Positions 53,174 to 63,197 are shown, numbered from the stretch's first letter. The stretch is 64,000 bases of DNA from Alcanivorax nanhaiticus (GCF_000756665.1 NZ_ARXV01000001.1:408159-472158); one strand, 5' to 3'. Numbers and translations are program-made. The notes: generated by a model not told the origin, from the sequence alone.

Positions 53174-53941
53174 TCAACCCTTGATCGCCGCTGCCAGACA
53201 CACCGCCAGCACCATCACCAGCAGGATACGCTTGAGCACCTTGGGAGAGACCCGGTGGGCGAAGCCGACGCCCAGGCGTACGCCAACCAGGGTGCCGGCA
53301 GCCACCAGCAGGCCGGGTAACCAGGCGACCTGGTCGCGCCACACGAAGATGCCCAGGGCGAGCACCGTGAAGCTACCGGTAATGGCCAGTTTCAGGGCAT
53401 TGCCGCGCAGCAGGTCATAACGCATCTGCCCCACCAGCACGGCGATCAATACAAAACCGACCCCCGCCTGTACAAAACCACCGTAGACCCCGGAAAAAAA
53501 CAGCCCAATCCAGGCCGGCAGGGAATCATTGGGCTGCAGCGGCACCTCTTCGGGGCCCGGGGTCATCTGGTTGGGTTTGAGCACCATAATCAGGGCCACC
53601 ACCACCAGAGTGGTGAGCAGCACAGGCTTGAGGATGGCTTCCGGCAGGTAAGCCGCCGCCAACGCACCCACAAGCGTCCCCAGCAGGCAGGGCACCAGGA
53701 TCGCCGGTAGTGGGGCAAATGGCATGGTGCCGCGCTTGTTGAACTGGCGCACCGCCTCGATGCTCTGGATCAATACCCCCACCCGCATGGTGCCGTTGGC
53801 CAGGGCAGCACTCATGCCAGAGAGCATCAGCAGCGGCAGAATCAGCAGCCCCCCACCACCGGCAAGGGTATTGATAAAACCGGCAAGTACGCCAGCGCCC
53901 AGCAAGGCGGCGGCGAGCCAGGGGTCGGAGAGGTATTCCAT
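53174..53941 (-). CDS. TSUP family transporter (TauE/SafE)
   Basis: 255 residues with about eight membrane helices. Repeat motifs are GAGVLAGFINTLAGGGGLLILPLLML (about 16-41) and GLFFSGVYGGFVQAGVGFVLIAVL (about 150-173). It probably moves a sulphur-containing or organic anion; no neighbour suggests which. Flanked on both sides by members of the GTAGCTCG palindromic repeat family. Only distantly similar to the other TSUP protein at 11707. Confidence 0.87.
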   Translation of the reverse strand: MEYLSDPWLAAALLGAGVLAGFINTLAGGGGLLILPLLMLSGMSAALANGTMRVGVLIQSIEAVRQFNKRGTMPFAPLPAILVPCLLGTLVGALAAAYLPEAILKPVLLTTLVVVALIMVLKPNQMTPGPEEVPLQPNDSLPAWIGLFFSGVYGGFVQAGVGFVLIAVLVGQMRYDLLRGNALKLAITGSFTVLALGIFVWRDQVAWLPGLLVAAGTLVGVRLGVGFAHRVSPKVLKRILLVMVLAVCLAAAIKG

Positions 53942-53982
53942 GGGAAAGCCCGGTCAGGAGTAAACGGAAAGCTTGGGGTAAA

Positions 53983-54135
53983 CAGCTTCGAGCTTCAAGC
54001 TGCGAGCTACGAGGAAAACACAAGAAAGAATTCGCATCGGCTCTTAAGCATGAAGCGCGGCCATGGATGGCTGAAATTCCAATCTGGCCTATCCCGCGTC
54101 GTAGCTAGAAGCTCGTAGCTCGTAGCTCGTAGCTA
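53983..54135. repeat. Second GTAGCTCG palindromic repeat
   Basis: The left arm CAGCTTCGAGCTTCAAGCTG... (53983-54014) and the right arm with three direct GTAGCTC units (54099-54135) are imperfectly complementary. It lies between nadA and the TSUP gene and shares words with the perfect hairpin at 53085-53167. Confidence 0.65.
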
Positions 54136-54194
54136 TTCCCGGCGGAGATGGCATTACCCTTTCCGCCCTACGAAGAAGACCGGAGGGAATTCGT

Positions 54195-55244
54195 CTAGCC
54201 CTTGAGGGACTTGCCGAAGTCCAGCATACGATTCAACGGCACCATGGCTTTTTCGGCCAGGGTCGGGTCGACGAAGATTTCCTGGCCCATACCGTTTTCG
54301 CTTTCCAGCACATCCAGCATGTTCTGCAGGCCATTCATGGCCATCCACGGGCAGTGGGCGCAGCTGCGACAGGTGGCACCGGAGCCGGCGGTGGGAGCCT
54401 CCAGGAAAGTCTTCTCCGGGGCCAGCTGCTGCATCTTGTAGAAGATGCCTTTATCGGTGGCCACGATGAAGGTGTCGTTCTCCATGTCGCAGGCGGCTTT
54501 GATCAGCTGCGAGGTGGAGCCGACCACGTCGGCGATTTCTACCACCGAGGCAGGGGATTCCGGGTGCACCAGTACGGCGGCATCCGGGTAGGCTTTTTTC
54601 AGGTCCAGCAGACCCTGGGCCTTGAACTCTTCATGGACGATACAGGCACCGTCCCAGCACAGCACATCGGCACCGGCTTTATCGCGCACATAGCTGCCCA
54701 GGTGCTTGTCCGGGGCCCAGAGGATTTTTTCGCCGTTGCGATCCAGATGCTCGATCAATTCCACCGCGATAGACGAGGTTACCACCCAGTCGGCACGGGC
54801 CTTCACCGCCGCTGAGGTATTGGCATACACCACCACGGTGCGATCCGGGTGCTGGTCACAGAAGTCAGAAAATTCCTGCTCAGGACAACCGATATCCAGA
54901 GAACAGGTCGCCTCCAGAGTGGGCATGAAGACACGCTTTTCCGGGCTGAGAATCTTGGCGGTTTCGCCCATGAACTTGACGCCGGCCACAATCAGGGTGG
55001 ACGCCGGATGTTCCTTGCCAAAACGGGCCATTTCCAGGGAATCAGACACGCAGCCACCGGTTTCTTCCGCCAGGGACTGGATCTCGGGGTCGGTGTAGTA
55101 ATGGGCCACCAGCACAGCGTCACGTTCGCGTAACAATGCCTTGATACGTTCACGATAGGCCAGTCGCTGCTCATCACTCAGCGAATCATCCTGCACCACC
55201 TTTGCCAGATGGGCCTGTACCAGCGCTTGCGCTTCTGCCGTCAT
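54195..55244 (-). CDS. nadA: Quinolinate synthase
   Basis: 349 residues from ATG 55244, with GGTGAGAG upstream. NadA condenses iminoaspartate with dihydroxyacetone phosphate using a [4Fe-4S] cluster. The cluster cysteines are in [24 protein letters not shown] and the [13 protein letters not shown] motif near the C-terminus. [17 protein letters not shown] (about 48-64) is the substrate loop. First step of de novo NAD synthesis with NadB, which is not in the window. Confidence 0.97.
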   Translation of the reverse strand: MTAEAQALVQAHLAKVVQDDSLSDEQRLAYRERIKALLRERDAVLVAHYYTDPEIQSLAEETGGCVSDSLEMARFGKEHPASTLIVAGVKFMGETAKILSPEKRVFMPTLEATCSLDIGCPEQEFSDFCDQHPDRTVVVYANTSAAVKARADWVVTSSIAVELIEHLDRNGEKILWAPDKHLGSYVRDKAGADVLCWDGACIVHEEFKAQGLLDLKKAYPDAAVLVHPESPASVVEIADVVGSTSQLIKAACDMENDTFIVATDKGIFYKMQQLAPEKTFLEAPTAGSGATCRSCAHCPWMAMNGLQNMLDVLESENGMGQEIFVDPTLAEKAMVPLNRMLDFGKSLKG

Positions 55245-55539
55245 TGCTCTCACCGCCAGAAAATATCGATGGATATCAATTGGTTATCGCCACACAAGGA
55301 AAGCTGGCGAAAAATAAGGCGGGCATAATACCACAACCCGACCCAATTCGGACTGACAGCGGGCCGGAGCGACCGCCTCTCTCCTAAAACTGCGCCTGAA
55401 AACCCCTGTTTTCAATGGTGGAAAACGTCAGAACCATAACGCCCGGCAACACTGCAGGCGGGGACGCTTGCCCTGCCCTCCGCTGTTGCCGCAATTCGCA
55501 CCTATTTTCGCAGCGTAACCAGCCGCTCCCTGCATGGGA

Positions 55540-55705
55540 AACCACAGAGGCCGTGGGCAAGGATTCCCCTGTGGGAGCAGCTGGTTCCGCCGCGATGCCT
55601 GGGCATCGGTTTTTCGCGGTCGAACGCCCGCTCCCACAGTTGGAAAACTGCAGGGGCCTTGGGCAAGACTCCCCTGTGGGAGCGGCGGTTCCGCCGCGAT
55701 GTGCC
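55540..55705. repeat. GTGGGAGC-type palindromic repeats, one full and one half copy
   Basis: The 650-base gap between cfa and nadA has no supported gene. A full element at 55568-55639 pairs CTGTGGGAGC with GCTCCCACAG and carries GGTTCCGCCGCGATG and TTCGCGGTCGAACGCCCGC. A second half copy lies at 55673-55702. They match the element at 63897-63967. Confidence 0.8.
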
Positions 55706-55897
55706 GCGCCATGATGCAGCGCCGTATCACGGTCGTACCCGGTGGGTGCCACAGAGATAAAGACAGCGTTTGGCCAACGCTGCAGGAGTTCCGCTTGAGG
55801 GACGAAGGTTTTTTCTGAAGTCCGAAGATATTGTGTTTCGCCTCACCGGGCAGGAATCTTTCTCCTTTCCACGAGGCGAAACGCATCAGACGGATGT

Positions 55898-57151
55898 TCA
55901 GCGCGCGTCAGGTCGCCAAAGGGGGCCGTTGGCAACAATATGCACGGTACTGATCGCCCGTTCCAGAAACGCCCCTTCGCAGTAGCACAGGTAGTAATCC
56001 CACATGCGAATGAAGCGTTCATCGAAGCCAAGCGCTTTTATCTGGGGCAGTTTCGCGAGAAAGCGCTCACGCCAATGATGAAGCGTGCGAGCGTAATCCA
56101 GGCCGATATCGTAGAGCTCGGTGGCCACCAGATCGGTATGGCGGGTGAAGTGCTCGGTCATTACCGAAACGCTGGGCAGGAAGCCGCCGGGAAAAATGTA
56201 GCGCTTGATGAAATCCACTTGCTTGCGGGCGTAGTCATAACGCTGGTCCGGTACCGTGATGGCCTGCAACAGCAGTTTGCCTTCCGGTTTCAATCGCTCC
56301 CCCAGCACCTTGAAATAACTGGGCAGGAATTCTGCGCCAACCGCTTCAATCATCTCGATAGACACCACACGATCATATTGTCCTTCCAGCTCGCGGTAGT
56401 CTTTCTCGAGAATGGTGATACGCTCATCCAGACCGGCAGCCGCCACTTCCTCACGGGCGTAACGGGCTTGCTCACGAGAAATGGTGGTTGTGGTGACATT
56501 AACGCCATAATTTTTTGCGGCATGAATCGCAAGGCCGCCCCAACCGGTGCCGATCTCCAGCACCTCCATGCCGGGTTTGAGCTCCAGCCGCTGACAAACC
56601 AGATCCAGCTTGTGGGTGGCCGCTTCTTCAAGACCGGCATCCGGGCGCGGATACACCGCGCTGGAGTACATCATGGAACGGTCCAGGAACAGCGCAAAGA
56701 AATCGTTACCCAGATCGTAATGGGCAGAAATGTTACGGCGTGAGCCTTGCAGGGAGTTGCGGTTGTGGCGATGCAGTAGTTTGAGGGCAGGTTTGGAGAG
56801 TCTTGCCAGCCCCCCTTCCAACGCCCGCATGGCTTGAATATTGGCCGCAAAATAACGAATCACCGCGACCAGGTCCGGGCTGTCCCAACCGCCTTCCATG
56901 TAAGCTTCTGCTGCCCCCAGCGCACCGCCACTCATCATCATGGAATAGGTACGCCAGTCACGTAGCTGGATTACACCGCCTTCACTACCGGAACCCAGGT
57001 TGAGTACGTTGCCGTCAGGTTCTTCAATGCGAACTGTACCATGCGGCAGGGCTTCAAGTTGTTTGAGCACCAGCCGGCGCGCCATGCCTGCCAGGCCACT
57101 GACCTGATCGCTAACGGCAGCAGTGTTGCGAGCACTTTCACCAGACTGCAT
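55898..57151 (-). CDS. cfa: Cyclopropane-fatty-acyl-phospholipid synthase
   Basis: 417 residues. A SAM-dependent methyltransferase domain contains VLEIGTGWGGLAIHAAKNYGVNVTTTTISREQ (about 195-226), GQYDRVVSIEMIEAVG and the C-terminal DFIKRYIFPGGFLPS. It adds a methylene group across double bonds of membrane phospholipids, which protects against stress. It is the last gene of the light-stress operon and overlaps the DUF1365 gene by one base (TAATG). Confidence 0.95.
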   Translation of the reverse strand: MQSGESARNTAAVSDQVSGLAGMARRLVLKQLEALPHGTVRIEEPDGNVLNLGSGSEGGVIQLRDWRTYSMMMSGGALGAAEAYMEGGWDSPDLVAVIRYFAANIQAMRALEGGLARLSKPALKLLHRHNRNSLQGSRRNISAHYDLGNDFFALFLDRSMMYSSAVYPRPDAGLEEAATHKLDLVCQRLELKPGMEVLEIGTGWGGLAIHAAKNYGVNVTTTTISREQARYAREEVAAAGLDERITILEKDYRELEGQYDRVVSIEMIEAVGAEFLPSYFKVLGERLKPEGKLLLQAITVPDQRYDYARKQVDFIKRYIFPGGFLPSVSVMTEHFTRHTDLVATELYDIGLDYARTLHHWRERFLAKLPQIKALGFDERFIRMWDYYLCYCEGAFLERAISTVHIVANGPLWRPDAR

Positions 57152-57930
57152 TACCCTCTCCTTTCACCATGTTCCTGAGTACTTTTATGTGGTCCTGGAT
57201 GCGGATGGAATCTGGCGCCCTTTCGCCATAGCTTGAATGCCTGCCAGTAGATTCCCTTGAGAGTGGCAAACCCTCTCGCCCCCATCCTTACTAATACATT
57301 ACGCATGAGTGCCTTTTCTGGATGCAGTAGCGTCAGGTTCAGACCCGCAGCAAACACTACTTCATCCTGATTCTTGTCTTTCAAGGTTAGGCGCAATTCA
57401 GGAAAGGCAACGTGAAGACGCCAGTGATAACGCAATGCCATCGGCAGGAAAGGCGACACGTGGAATGTCTTGTCATGATCGACCACCAGTGCGCCTTCCT
57501 CGTCGTGTTCCAGAGGCAGGGCGTAAAAATGCTTTTCCTTCCAGGGCGTGTTCTGCACTTCAGCCAGCATGCTGTCCGGCTGATCCGAGCCTTCAGGAAA
57601 ATGCAGGTACAGCACCAGCGGATTGAACAGCGTGCCGAAGGTACGCCACTGGCCGAGCATGCACACCCTGCCCTGCTGCCAGTTCAGCCCGGCAGCGGCG
57701 GCCTGCTCTCTTACCTTGATGGAGAGGGGCTGATCACTGCCATCGACAAAGTCCCGGTCGCGAAATACCACCGGGCGCCAGGCCCGCCCCCACCAGGGCG
57801 ACACCGCCAACAATTCAGGAATCTGCTCCAGATCGCACCACACCAACCAGAGCGGATAATCGAATCGGTGCGAGAATGGCACATGACGCTGATGCCATAC
57901 CCGCCCGGTGACCAGCGCCCGGCTGATCAT
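57151..57930 (-). CDS. DUF1365 family protein
   Basis: 259 residues. The family sequence ALVTGRVWHQRHVPFSHRFDYPLWLVWCDLEQI and VQNTPWKEKHFYALPLEHDEEG is clear. DUF1365 proteins nearly always lie between an amine-oxidase-like flavoprotein and cfa, as here, and probably act in lipid modification. It overlaps the flavoprotein gene by 4 bases. Confidence 0.92.
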   Translation of the reverse strand: MISRALVTGRVWHQRHVPFSHRFDYPLWLVWCDLEQIPELLAVSPWWGRAWRPVVFRDRDFVDGSDQPLSIKVREQAAAAGLNWQQGRVCMLGQWRTFGTLFNPLVLYLHFPEGSDQPDSMLAEVQNTPWKEKHFYALPLEHDEEGALVVDHDKTFHVSPFLPMALRYHWRLHVAFPELRLTLKDKNQDEVVFAAGLNLTLLHPEKALMRNVLVRMGARGFATLKGIYWQAFKLWRKGARFHPHPGPHKSTQEHGERRG

Positions 57931-59183
57931 GCCGCCTGCCTCTTGCCACTCAGTGCTACGACCACGTTCAAGGCCGACACCACTCCATCTTCATGGAAAC
58001 CATTACGGCACCATGCCCCCGCAAACCAGGTGCGATTGCTACCGTTGTCCATGAGTAGCTGCTCGCGGGCCAATTCCGTCTCCGGGGTGAACAACGGATG
58101 GGAGAAATGACGTGTTTCAAGAATCGTTGCAGGATCAATACGGTCACTGGCATTCAGGGTGACGCAAAACGTTTCCGGTGCATCGATGCCCTGCAGAATG
58201 TTCATGTTGTAGGTCACCTGTACACGATCGGTATCGTCTTTCATCAACATGGCATTCCAACTGGACCAGACTCGCTGTCGTTTAGGCAGCAACCGGGTAT
58301 CGGTGTGCAGCACCACTTCGTTGTCCTGATATTCCAGCCTTGAAAGACTGCGCCGTTCGCGCTCATCCGCATCCTTTAGGAGCGGCAACACCTGATCGCT
58401 GTGACAGGCAAAAATCACCTGATCGAAATCCCTGGCCTCTCCCTTTGCAACCACCGTGACATGGCCGGGATACCGGGTCACTGACTGGACCGGGGTAGCG
58501 GCATGGAAGGTGGCTGGGCATTGTTCGACGAGTTTCTTTACATACTGGTTTGAGCCGCCGGGTACCACAAACCACTGCGGGCGATTGGTGAGTGACAATA
58601 AACCGTGGTGATCGAAGAAGCGGATAAAGAAACGCGCAGGAAAGGCTTCCATCTGAGCCAGCGAACAGGACCAGATTGCCCCGCCCATGGCGAGCACATA
58701 GTCTCGACGAAAGCGCTCGCTATAACCGTGGCGGGTCAGGTACTCACCCAGTGGCATGTCTCCTTCCGGGTCGTCCAGCAACGCTGGCGCTTCCTTGTTG
58801 AAGCGCAAAATTTCCCGCACGAAACGCCAGTGCGTTGGGCTCAACCAGTTTCGCTTGCGAGCAAACACACCGCCCAGACCGTCACCACAATATTCCAGCC
58901 CGTTACGCTGATCACTCACCGCAAATCCCATGGACGTTGGCTGGCCGGCCAGGCCAAGCTGATCCAATAGCGCCAGATAATTGGGATAGGTACGGTCGTT
59001 GAAAACAATAAAGCCCATGTCGATGGCATAGCGCCCGTGGTCTCGCTGTACCGGCACCGTACAGGTATGACCGCCGAGGTAGTCTCCGGCTTCAAACACT
59101 TCTACGTCATGTTGCTCGGACAAATACCAGGCAGCCGTTAGCCCGCTGATTCCTGCACCCACAATCGCAATACGCTGTTTCAT
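57927..59183 (-). CDS. FAD-dependent amine oxidase-like flavoprotein
   Basis: 418 residues from ATG 59183 (MKQRIAIVGAGISGLTAAWYLSEQHDVEVFEAGDYLGGH), preceded by GGGGCAGAGG. The Rossmann GxGxxG and the GGHTCTV loop identify an amine-oxidase/phytoene-desaturase-like flavoprotein. The C-terminus has WFAGAWCRNGFHEDGVVSAL for FAD binding. Acts in the same conserved operon as DUF1365 and Cfa; substrate probably a lipid. Starts within the photolyase stop (ATGA). Confidence 0.92.
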   Translation of the reverse strand: MKQRIAIVGAGISGLTAAWYLSEQHDVEVFEAGDYLGGHTCTVPVQRDHGRYAIDMGFIVFNDRTYPNYLALLDQLGLAGQPTSMGFAVSDQRNGLEYCGDGLGGVFARKRNWLSPTHWRFVREILRFNKEAPALLDDPEGDMPLGEYLTRHGYSERFRRDYVLAMGGAIWSCSLAQMEAFPARFFIRFFDHHGLLSLTNRPQWFVVPGGSNQYVKKLVEQCPATFHAATPVQSVTRYPGHVTVVAKGEARDFDQVIFACHSDQVLPLLKDADERERRSLSRLEYQDNEVVLHTDTRLLPKRQRVWSSWNAMLMKDDTDRVQVTYNMNILQGIDAPETFCVTLNASDRIDPATILETRHFSHPLFTPETELAREQLLMDNGSNRTWFAGAWCRNGFHEDGVVSALNVVVALSGKRQAA

Positions 59184-60634
59184 ACCTCTGCCCCCTTTAC
59201 CTGATCTTGTAAATGATCCCAAGCCTCTTTGACTCCCTTGAAGGATTCTGTCACTCGCTCTCGCACGCCCGCATGAGGCACGATGGGCGCGGGATAATCC
59301 GGCACCAATAATGGCTGCTTCCAGGGTTCGTGGATGGTCTTGTTATCCAGTGTTTTCAGTTCCGGCACCCAATGGGCGATGAACTTGCCCTCAGCATCGA
59401 AGCGCTGACTCTGTCGGACGGGATTGAACACGCGGAAATACGGCACGGCATCGGTGCCAGTGGAGGCACTCCATTGCCAACCGCCATTGTTGGCAGCGAA
59501 GTCACCGTCGATGAGGTGACGCATGAAAAAATCTTCGCCTTTGCGCCAGTCCTGCCAGAGATGCTTGCTAAGAAACATGGCAGTGACCATGCGCAGACGG
59601 TTGTGCATCCAGCCGGTGGCGACCAGCTGTCGCATGGCCGCATCCACCAGCGGGTAACCGGTACGGCCCTCACACCAGGCATCAAACAGATCGTTATCGT
59701 TATCCCATTCCAACAGGTCAGTTTCTGGCCGGAACGCCTTGCCCCAACTCAGGCGCGGGTACTGCGCCATGATCTGCCGGTAAAAATCCCGCCAGGCCAG
59801 TTCACCAATCCAACAGGCCGCCCCGTCACGGGCTCCAGCATCGGCCATGGCTTGCCGTGCCGCATGAAAACAGCTGGCCGGAGACAGGGTGCCTGCCGAC
59901 AGGGCTGCTGACAGACTGCTGGTGGCGGTCAGTGAGGGGTAATCACGATATTGGCGGTAGCCTGCCAGATGGCGGCTAACAAATTGCTCCAATTGGCGGG
60001 CCGCAGCCTGCTCCCCCGGCTCCCAGATACGGGTCAACGATGCCGAAACTTGCAGCTTGCCAATGGCGGCATCCACCTGCTTCTTACCCACAAACTCTGC
60101 CGGCTCCGGTGTTTGCCGATCAGGCAGGCCGGGGAGGGAAAAATGCTCTTCCAGCCACACATCCCAACGCTTTTTGAACGCACTGAACACGGTGTAAGGC
60201 GTGCCTTTGCCCGTTCGCAGCGTGGTCGGTGGCACCAGCACGCTGTCATCAAAGCCTCGAATCGTTACGCCCAGTTGCTTCATTTCCTTCGCCACCGCTT
60301 CATCACGGCGACGTTCGTTGAGCGGGTATTCACGAGTGCAGAAAATTTGCCGGATCTCATGCTTGCGGACCAGCTCGGCAAGCTGCACGGAGACCTGACT
60401 GAAGTCACCGGCATCCAGTACATGCAGGGCAATGCCTTTGGCCGCCAGTTGTTCACCCAACTCCAGCAGGCTGTGCAATACATACCAGCGGCGCAGCGGC
60501 GCCACACCGTGGTTATCCCACTGTGCGTCGCAGAGAAAATACACTGCCATCACCGGCCCTTCCGCCAACAGCGCCTCTTGCAGGGCACGGTGCGCATGGG
60601 CTCGCAGATCATTGCGATACCAGACCAGATTCAT
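59180..60634 (-). CDS. phrB: Deoxyribodipyrimidine photolyase
   Basis: 484 residues. N-terminal antenna domain: MNLVWYRNDLRAHAHRALQEAL; C-terminal FAD domain: ELAWRDFYRQIMAQYPRLSWGKAF, GRTGYPLVDAAMRQLVATGWMHNRLRMVTAMFLSKHL, DGDFAANNGGWQWSASTGTDAVPYFRVFNP. These are the CPD photolyase class I signatures. It uses blue light to split UV-induced pyrimidine dimers. Its start overlaps the regulator stop. Confidence 0.97.
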   Translation of the reverse strand: MNLVWYRNDLRAHAHRALQEALLAEGPVMAVYFLCDAQWDNHGVAPLRRWYVLHSLLELGEQLAAKGIALHVLDAGDFSQVSVQLAELVRKHEIRQIFCTREYPLNERRRDEAVAKEMKQLGVTIRGFDDSVLVPPTTLRTGKGTPYTVFSAFKKRWDVWLEEHFSLPGLPDRQTPEPAEFVGKKQVDAAIGKLQVSASLTRIWEPGEQAAARQLEQFVSRHLAGYRQYRDYPSLTATSSLSAALSAGTLSPASCFHAARQAMADAGARDGAACWIGELAWRDFYRQIMAQYPRLSWGKAFRPETDLLEWDNDNDLFDAWCEGRTGYPLVDAAMRQLVATGWMHNRLRMVTAMFLSKHLWQDWRKGEDFFMRHLIDGDFAANNGGWQWSASTGTDAVPYFRVFNPVRQSQRFDAEGKFIAHWVPELKTLDNKTIHEPWKQPLLVPDYPAPIVPHAGVRERVTESFKGVKEAWDHLQDQVKGAEV

Positions 60635-61509
60635 GAAAGCGACTCCAGGTTGTGCTGCTGTAATGTCTCTGCGATCTCCACCCGGTTACCCTCCAGCACC
60701 GTTAACCCAGGCGAACCTGCCGCCAACTGCTGCGCCAGAGGCCCCCAGATGAATGCCGGAAATTCCATCTTGTCATCCGGCAGCCAGCGGGCACGCTGAG
60801 CCGCCGCCGGCAGCGCATCAGCAATCCAGATGACGCCAAAACGTGGTTGCGAAGCAAAACGCTGACACAGGGCATCCACATCGACAGGTTGATCCAGACA
60901 CCAAAGCGGTGCATTGAGCACCATGGCCAACTCCAGCGCCGCCAGCGGATCACCCAGCGGCACCAGCACCCAGCCGGAATGTCTGCGCCCCGGGGACAAG
61001 GACAGCGCCTTGCCCGACCACTTTTGCATCAGCAGGCTGTGTAACAGCGAAGACTGCAGTGACAAGGAGGGAGATAACGCCAGCTGCTCACGCAGTGGAT
61101 CCGAGAAATCCGCAATAACCCGGGCATGGCCATAATCGGCAATCAGACCATTCAGCTGCTGCTCCAATCGACGCAAGTTGAGGCTCTCAAGCGCCTCCAA
61201 CGCCTGCTCGCGGGCCTTTTGCCACACGGGCTCCGGGGTAGGCTCGGTCCCTGCTGAAGCGGAATCGAGCAGGGCTTGTACCTGGCGGATCGGCACCCCT
61301 TTTTCCAGCCACTGCACCACCGCTTGCACCCTTAGCAACTGCGCTTCGGAATAGCGACGATGGCCCTTTGCGGTACGCGAGGGTTTCAGCAAGCCGTAAC
61401 GACGCTCCCAGGCTCTGAGCGTCACCGGGTTAACCCCGCAACGCTCACTGACAGCCTGAATGCTGTACCCCCCTTCTTCGGGAATGATGGACACTACCGG
61501 TTCAGTCAC
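60631..61509 (-). CDS. litR: LitR-like MerR-family light regulator without the B12 motif
   Basis: 292 residues. The N-terminal MerR winged helix is YSIQAVSERCGVNPVTLRAWERRYGLLKPSRTAKGHRRYSEAQLLRV (about 14-60). The C-terminal region aligns in layout with cobalamin-binding regulators (CarH/LitR), but I do not see the E/DxHxxG cobalamin motif; the corresponding segment reads LLHSLLMQKW. This matches the LitR class that lacks its own B12 and relies on LOV photoreceptors in Pseudomonas, by inference. It overlaps both neighbours by 4 bases and probably controls this operon. Confidence 0.8.
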   Translation of the reverse strand: MTEPVVSIIPEEGGYSIQAVSERCGVNPVTLRAWERRYGLLKPSRTAKGHRRYSEAQLLRVQAVVQWLEKGVPIRQVQALLDSASAGTEPTPEPVWQKAREQALEALESLNLRRLEQQLNGLIADYGHARVIADFSDPLREQLALSPSLSLQSSLLHSLLMQKWSGKALSLSPGRRHSGWVLVPLGDPLAALELAMVLNAPLWCLDQPVDVDALCQRFASQPRFGVIWIADALPAAAQRARWLPDDKMEFPAFIWGPLAQQLAAGSPGLTVLEGNRVEIAETLQQHNLESLS

Positions 61510-62459
61510 ACGCGGTTCCTCAGGCCCAAAGAATCCGGATAAGGGCTCAGGTAACGCTGCGCCTGCACATAGGGCTGATCCACCTTGCGCAGGGCTCCGC
61601 GCAACAGGGTCATGGGCACCACCAGCGGCACATCCTCACGCAGGTAGGCATCGATCTGTTCATTGATCAACGACCGGTCTTCCTGGCTCAAGCCTTCGCG
61701 CAGGAAACCCGCCAGATGCTGCAGGGTATTCACGTGCGCGCCCCGTGATACCCGCTTCTTCATGGTCGCCATAACGGCATGAATATAGTCATCGGCAATG
61801 GCATCCAGCGGGCGCGCCTTGAGATTACTGAGCAGGGGGCCAAGCTGGCGGTAAGTGCGCTGACAGTGCGCCAGCAGCTGAAATTTGTGGCGGCTGTGGA
61901 AATCGATCAGACGTTGTGGTGTCAGGCCACTGGCCAGCATCTGGCACCAGTCGTCATAGAGAAAAACACGTTCGATAAAGTTTTCACGCAGGGTGTCATC
62001 GTTGAGACGGCCCGCCTCTTCCACCGGCATGAGTGGATAGGCCTCCTGCAAACGGGCAGCAAAAAGTCCAGCTGCATCGCGATGCAGTAATTCACCGTCT
62101 TCGCGGTACACCTTGACCCGCTCCATGCCACAACTGGGGGATTTCGCCATCAGGATAAAACCGCGCAGGTTGTCCAGCATCGGCAGAGTACGCTCGACAA
62201 AATCCGCCATCAGATCAGTGTGATCGCGTAAACCATCGGTGGTCACCATGCGCAGCTGCTCGCCACGCTCAATCAACCGTAACGCCTTGCGTGGGGTACT
62301 CAGGCCTGAACCCATCTCGGGACACAGGGAGCGAAAGGTAAAGTAATTGGCCAGCACCCCGGTGCAATAACGGGAATGCTTGTGGCCACCATCGTGACGA
62401 ACCTCCATGCCCAGCAAACAGGCACTGATACCTACCGGGATCTTTTCTGCTGTTTCCAT
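61506..62459 (-). CDS. DUF523-DUF1722 protein (YbgA-like)
   Basis: 317 residues from ATG 62459 with a GGTGGAG site. The N-terminal DUF523 half has VGISACLLGMEVRHDGGHKHS and the cysteine motif KSPSCGMERVKVY. The C-terminal DUF1722 half has FHSRHKFQLLAHCQRTYRQLGPLL and QHLAGFLREGLSQEDRSL. It is typical first gene of light/oxidative-stress operons with phrB; the DUF1722 half may act with DNA repair. Function is not established. Confidence 0.9.
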   Translation of the reverse strand: METAEKIPVGISACLLGMEVRHDGGHKHSRYCTGVLANYFTFRSLCPEMGSGLSTPRKALRLIERGEQLRMVTTDGLRDHTDLMADFVERTLPMLDNLRGFILMAKSPSCGMERVKVYREDGELLHRDAAGLFAARLQEAYPLMPVEEAGRLNDDTLRENFIERVFLYDDWCQMLASGLTPQRLIDFHSRHKFQLLAHCQRTYRQLGPLLSNLKARPLDAIADDYIHAVMATMKKRVSRGAHVNTLQHLAGFLREGLSQEDRSLINEQIDAYLREDVPLVVPMTLLRGALRKVDQPYVQAQRYLSPYPDSLGLRNRV

Positions 62460-62477
62460 GACGACTCCACCTTCCAC

Positions 62478-62506
62478 CTGTACAGAAAAAATAACTTGTA
62501 CAAGTT
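62478..62506 (-). promoter_or_regulatory. Paired TGTACA palindromes: likely LitR operator
   Basis: AACTTGTACAAGTT (62493-62506) is a perfect 14-bp palindrome; CTGTACAG (62478-62485) is a second, with centres 18 bases apart. They lie 19-47 bases upstream of the ATG of the operon's first gene. TGTACA-containing palindromes at this place fit a MerR/LitR operator over the promoter. Confidence 0.65.
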
Positions 62507-62640
62507 TAGTCTGCCCACCTGTCAACAGCCCGTGAAGCCCCCCTTTGACCTCCGCAACGCCTGTTATCTGCCTGCCATCGTTTCATCACAGTGGTGCAAC
62601 AAGGCGCGCATAGCCTTATACTCATCCATAAACTGATCAT

Positions 62641-63045
62641 ATGAGCAGTATTATGCGCATTCTCGTATGTGGAGGCAGGGATTACCGTGACGATCACTGC
62701 GTAACCGACAGCCTGGAACGATTGAAACGGGCAGGCCTGATCAGTCTGCTGATTCATGGTGATGCCAGCGGAGCCGATCGGCTGGCCAGCCAGTGGGCCA
62801 GAGAGTCCGGCATGGATCAGGTGAGTTATCCCGCCAACTGGAAAGCCCATGGACGAGCAGCGGGCCCCATGCGTAACCGGCGCATGCTTCACCATGGAAG
62901 ACCTCAAGCGCTGGTGGCGTTTGCCGGAGGACGGGGAACCGCAGACATGGTCGGGATTGCCAAACAGGCAGGCTTGCCCGTGTGGCAACCCGATCGCGAC
63001 CCCGCCCTGCCCCGCTTTGAAAGCGTGAGCAGCTGCCCCCGTTAA
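62641..63045 (+). CDS. SLOG-domain protein (YspA/DUF2493-like)
   Basis: 134 residues (or 130 from ATG 62653). Motifs [13 protein letters not shown] (Rossmann start), [17 protein letters not shown] and [26 protein letters not shown] define the cpYpsA/YspA type SLOG fold, which binds nucleotide-derived ligands. Related proteins occur with signalling or defence systems, but no such partner is adjacent. Divergent from the light operon. Confidence 0.88.
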   Translation: MSSIMRILVCGGRDYRDDHCVTDSLERLKRAGLISLLIHGDASGADRLASQWARESGMDQVSYPANWKAHGRAAGPMRNRRMLHHGRPQALVAFAGGRGTADMVGIAKQAGLPVWQPDRDPALPRFESVSSCPR

Positions 63046-63197
63046 TGGAAACCTGTCCTTTTAACCAGTCAACTTTTGGGGGATTGCTCCGGCTCTGCCA
63101 CCGAGTGAATATGCTTCATAAGACCGGGGCAAACGCCGCCGGTCTCCAGGCCTGGAAACCTTAAAGAGGCTTAAAGAAGCCTAAAGAGGAGAGCCCC

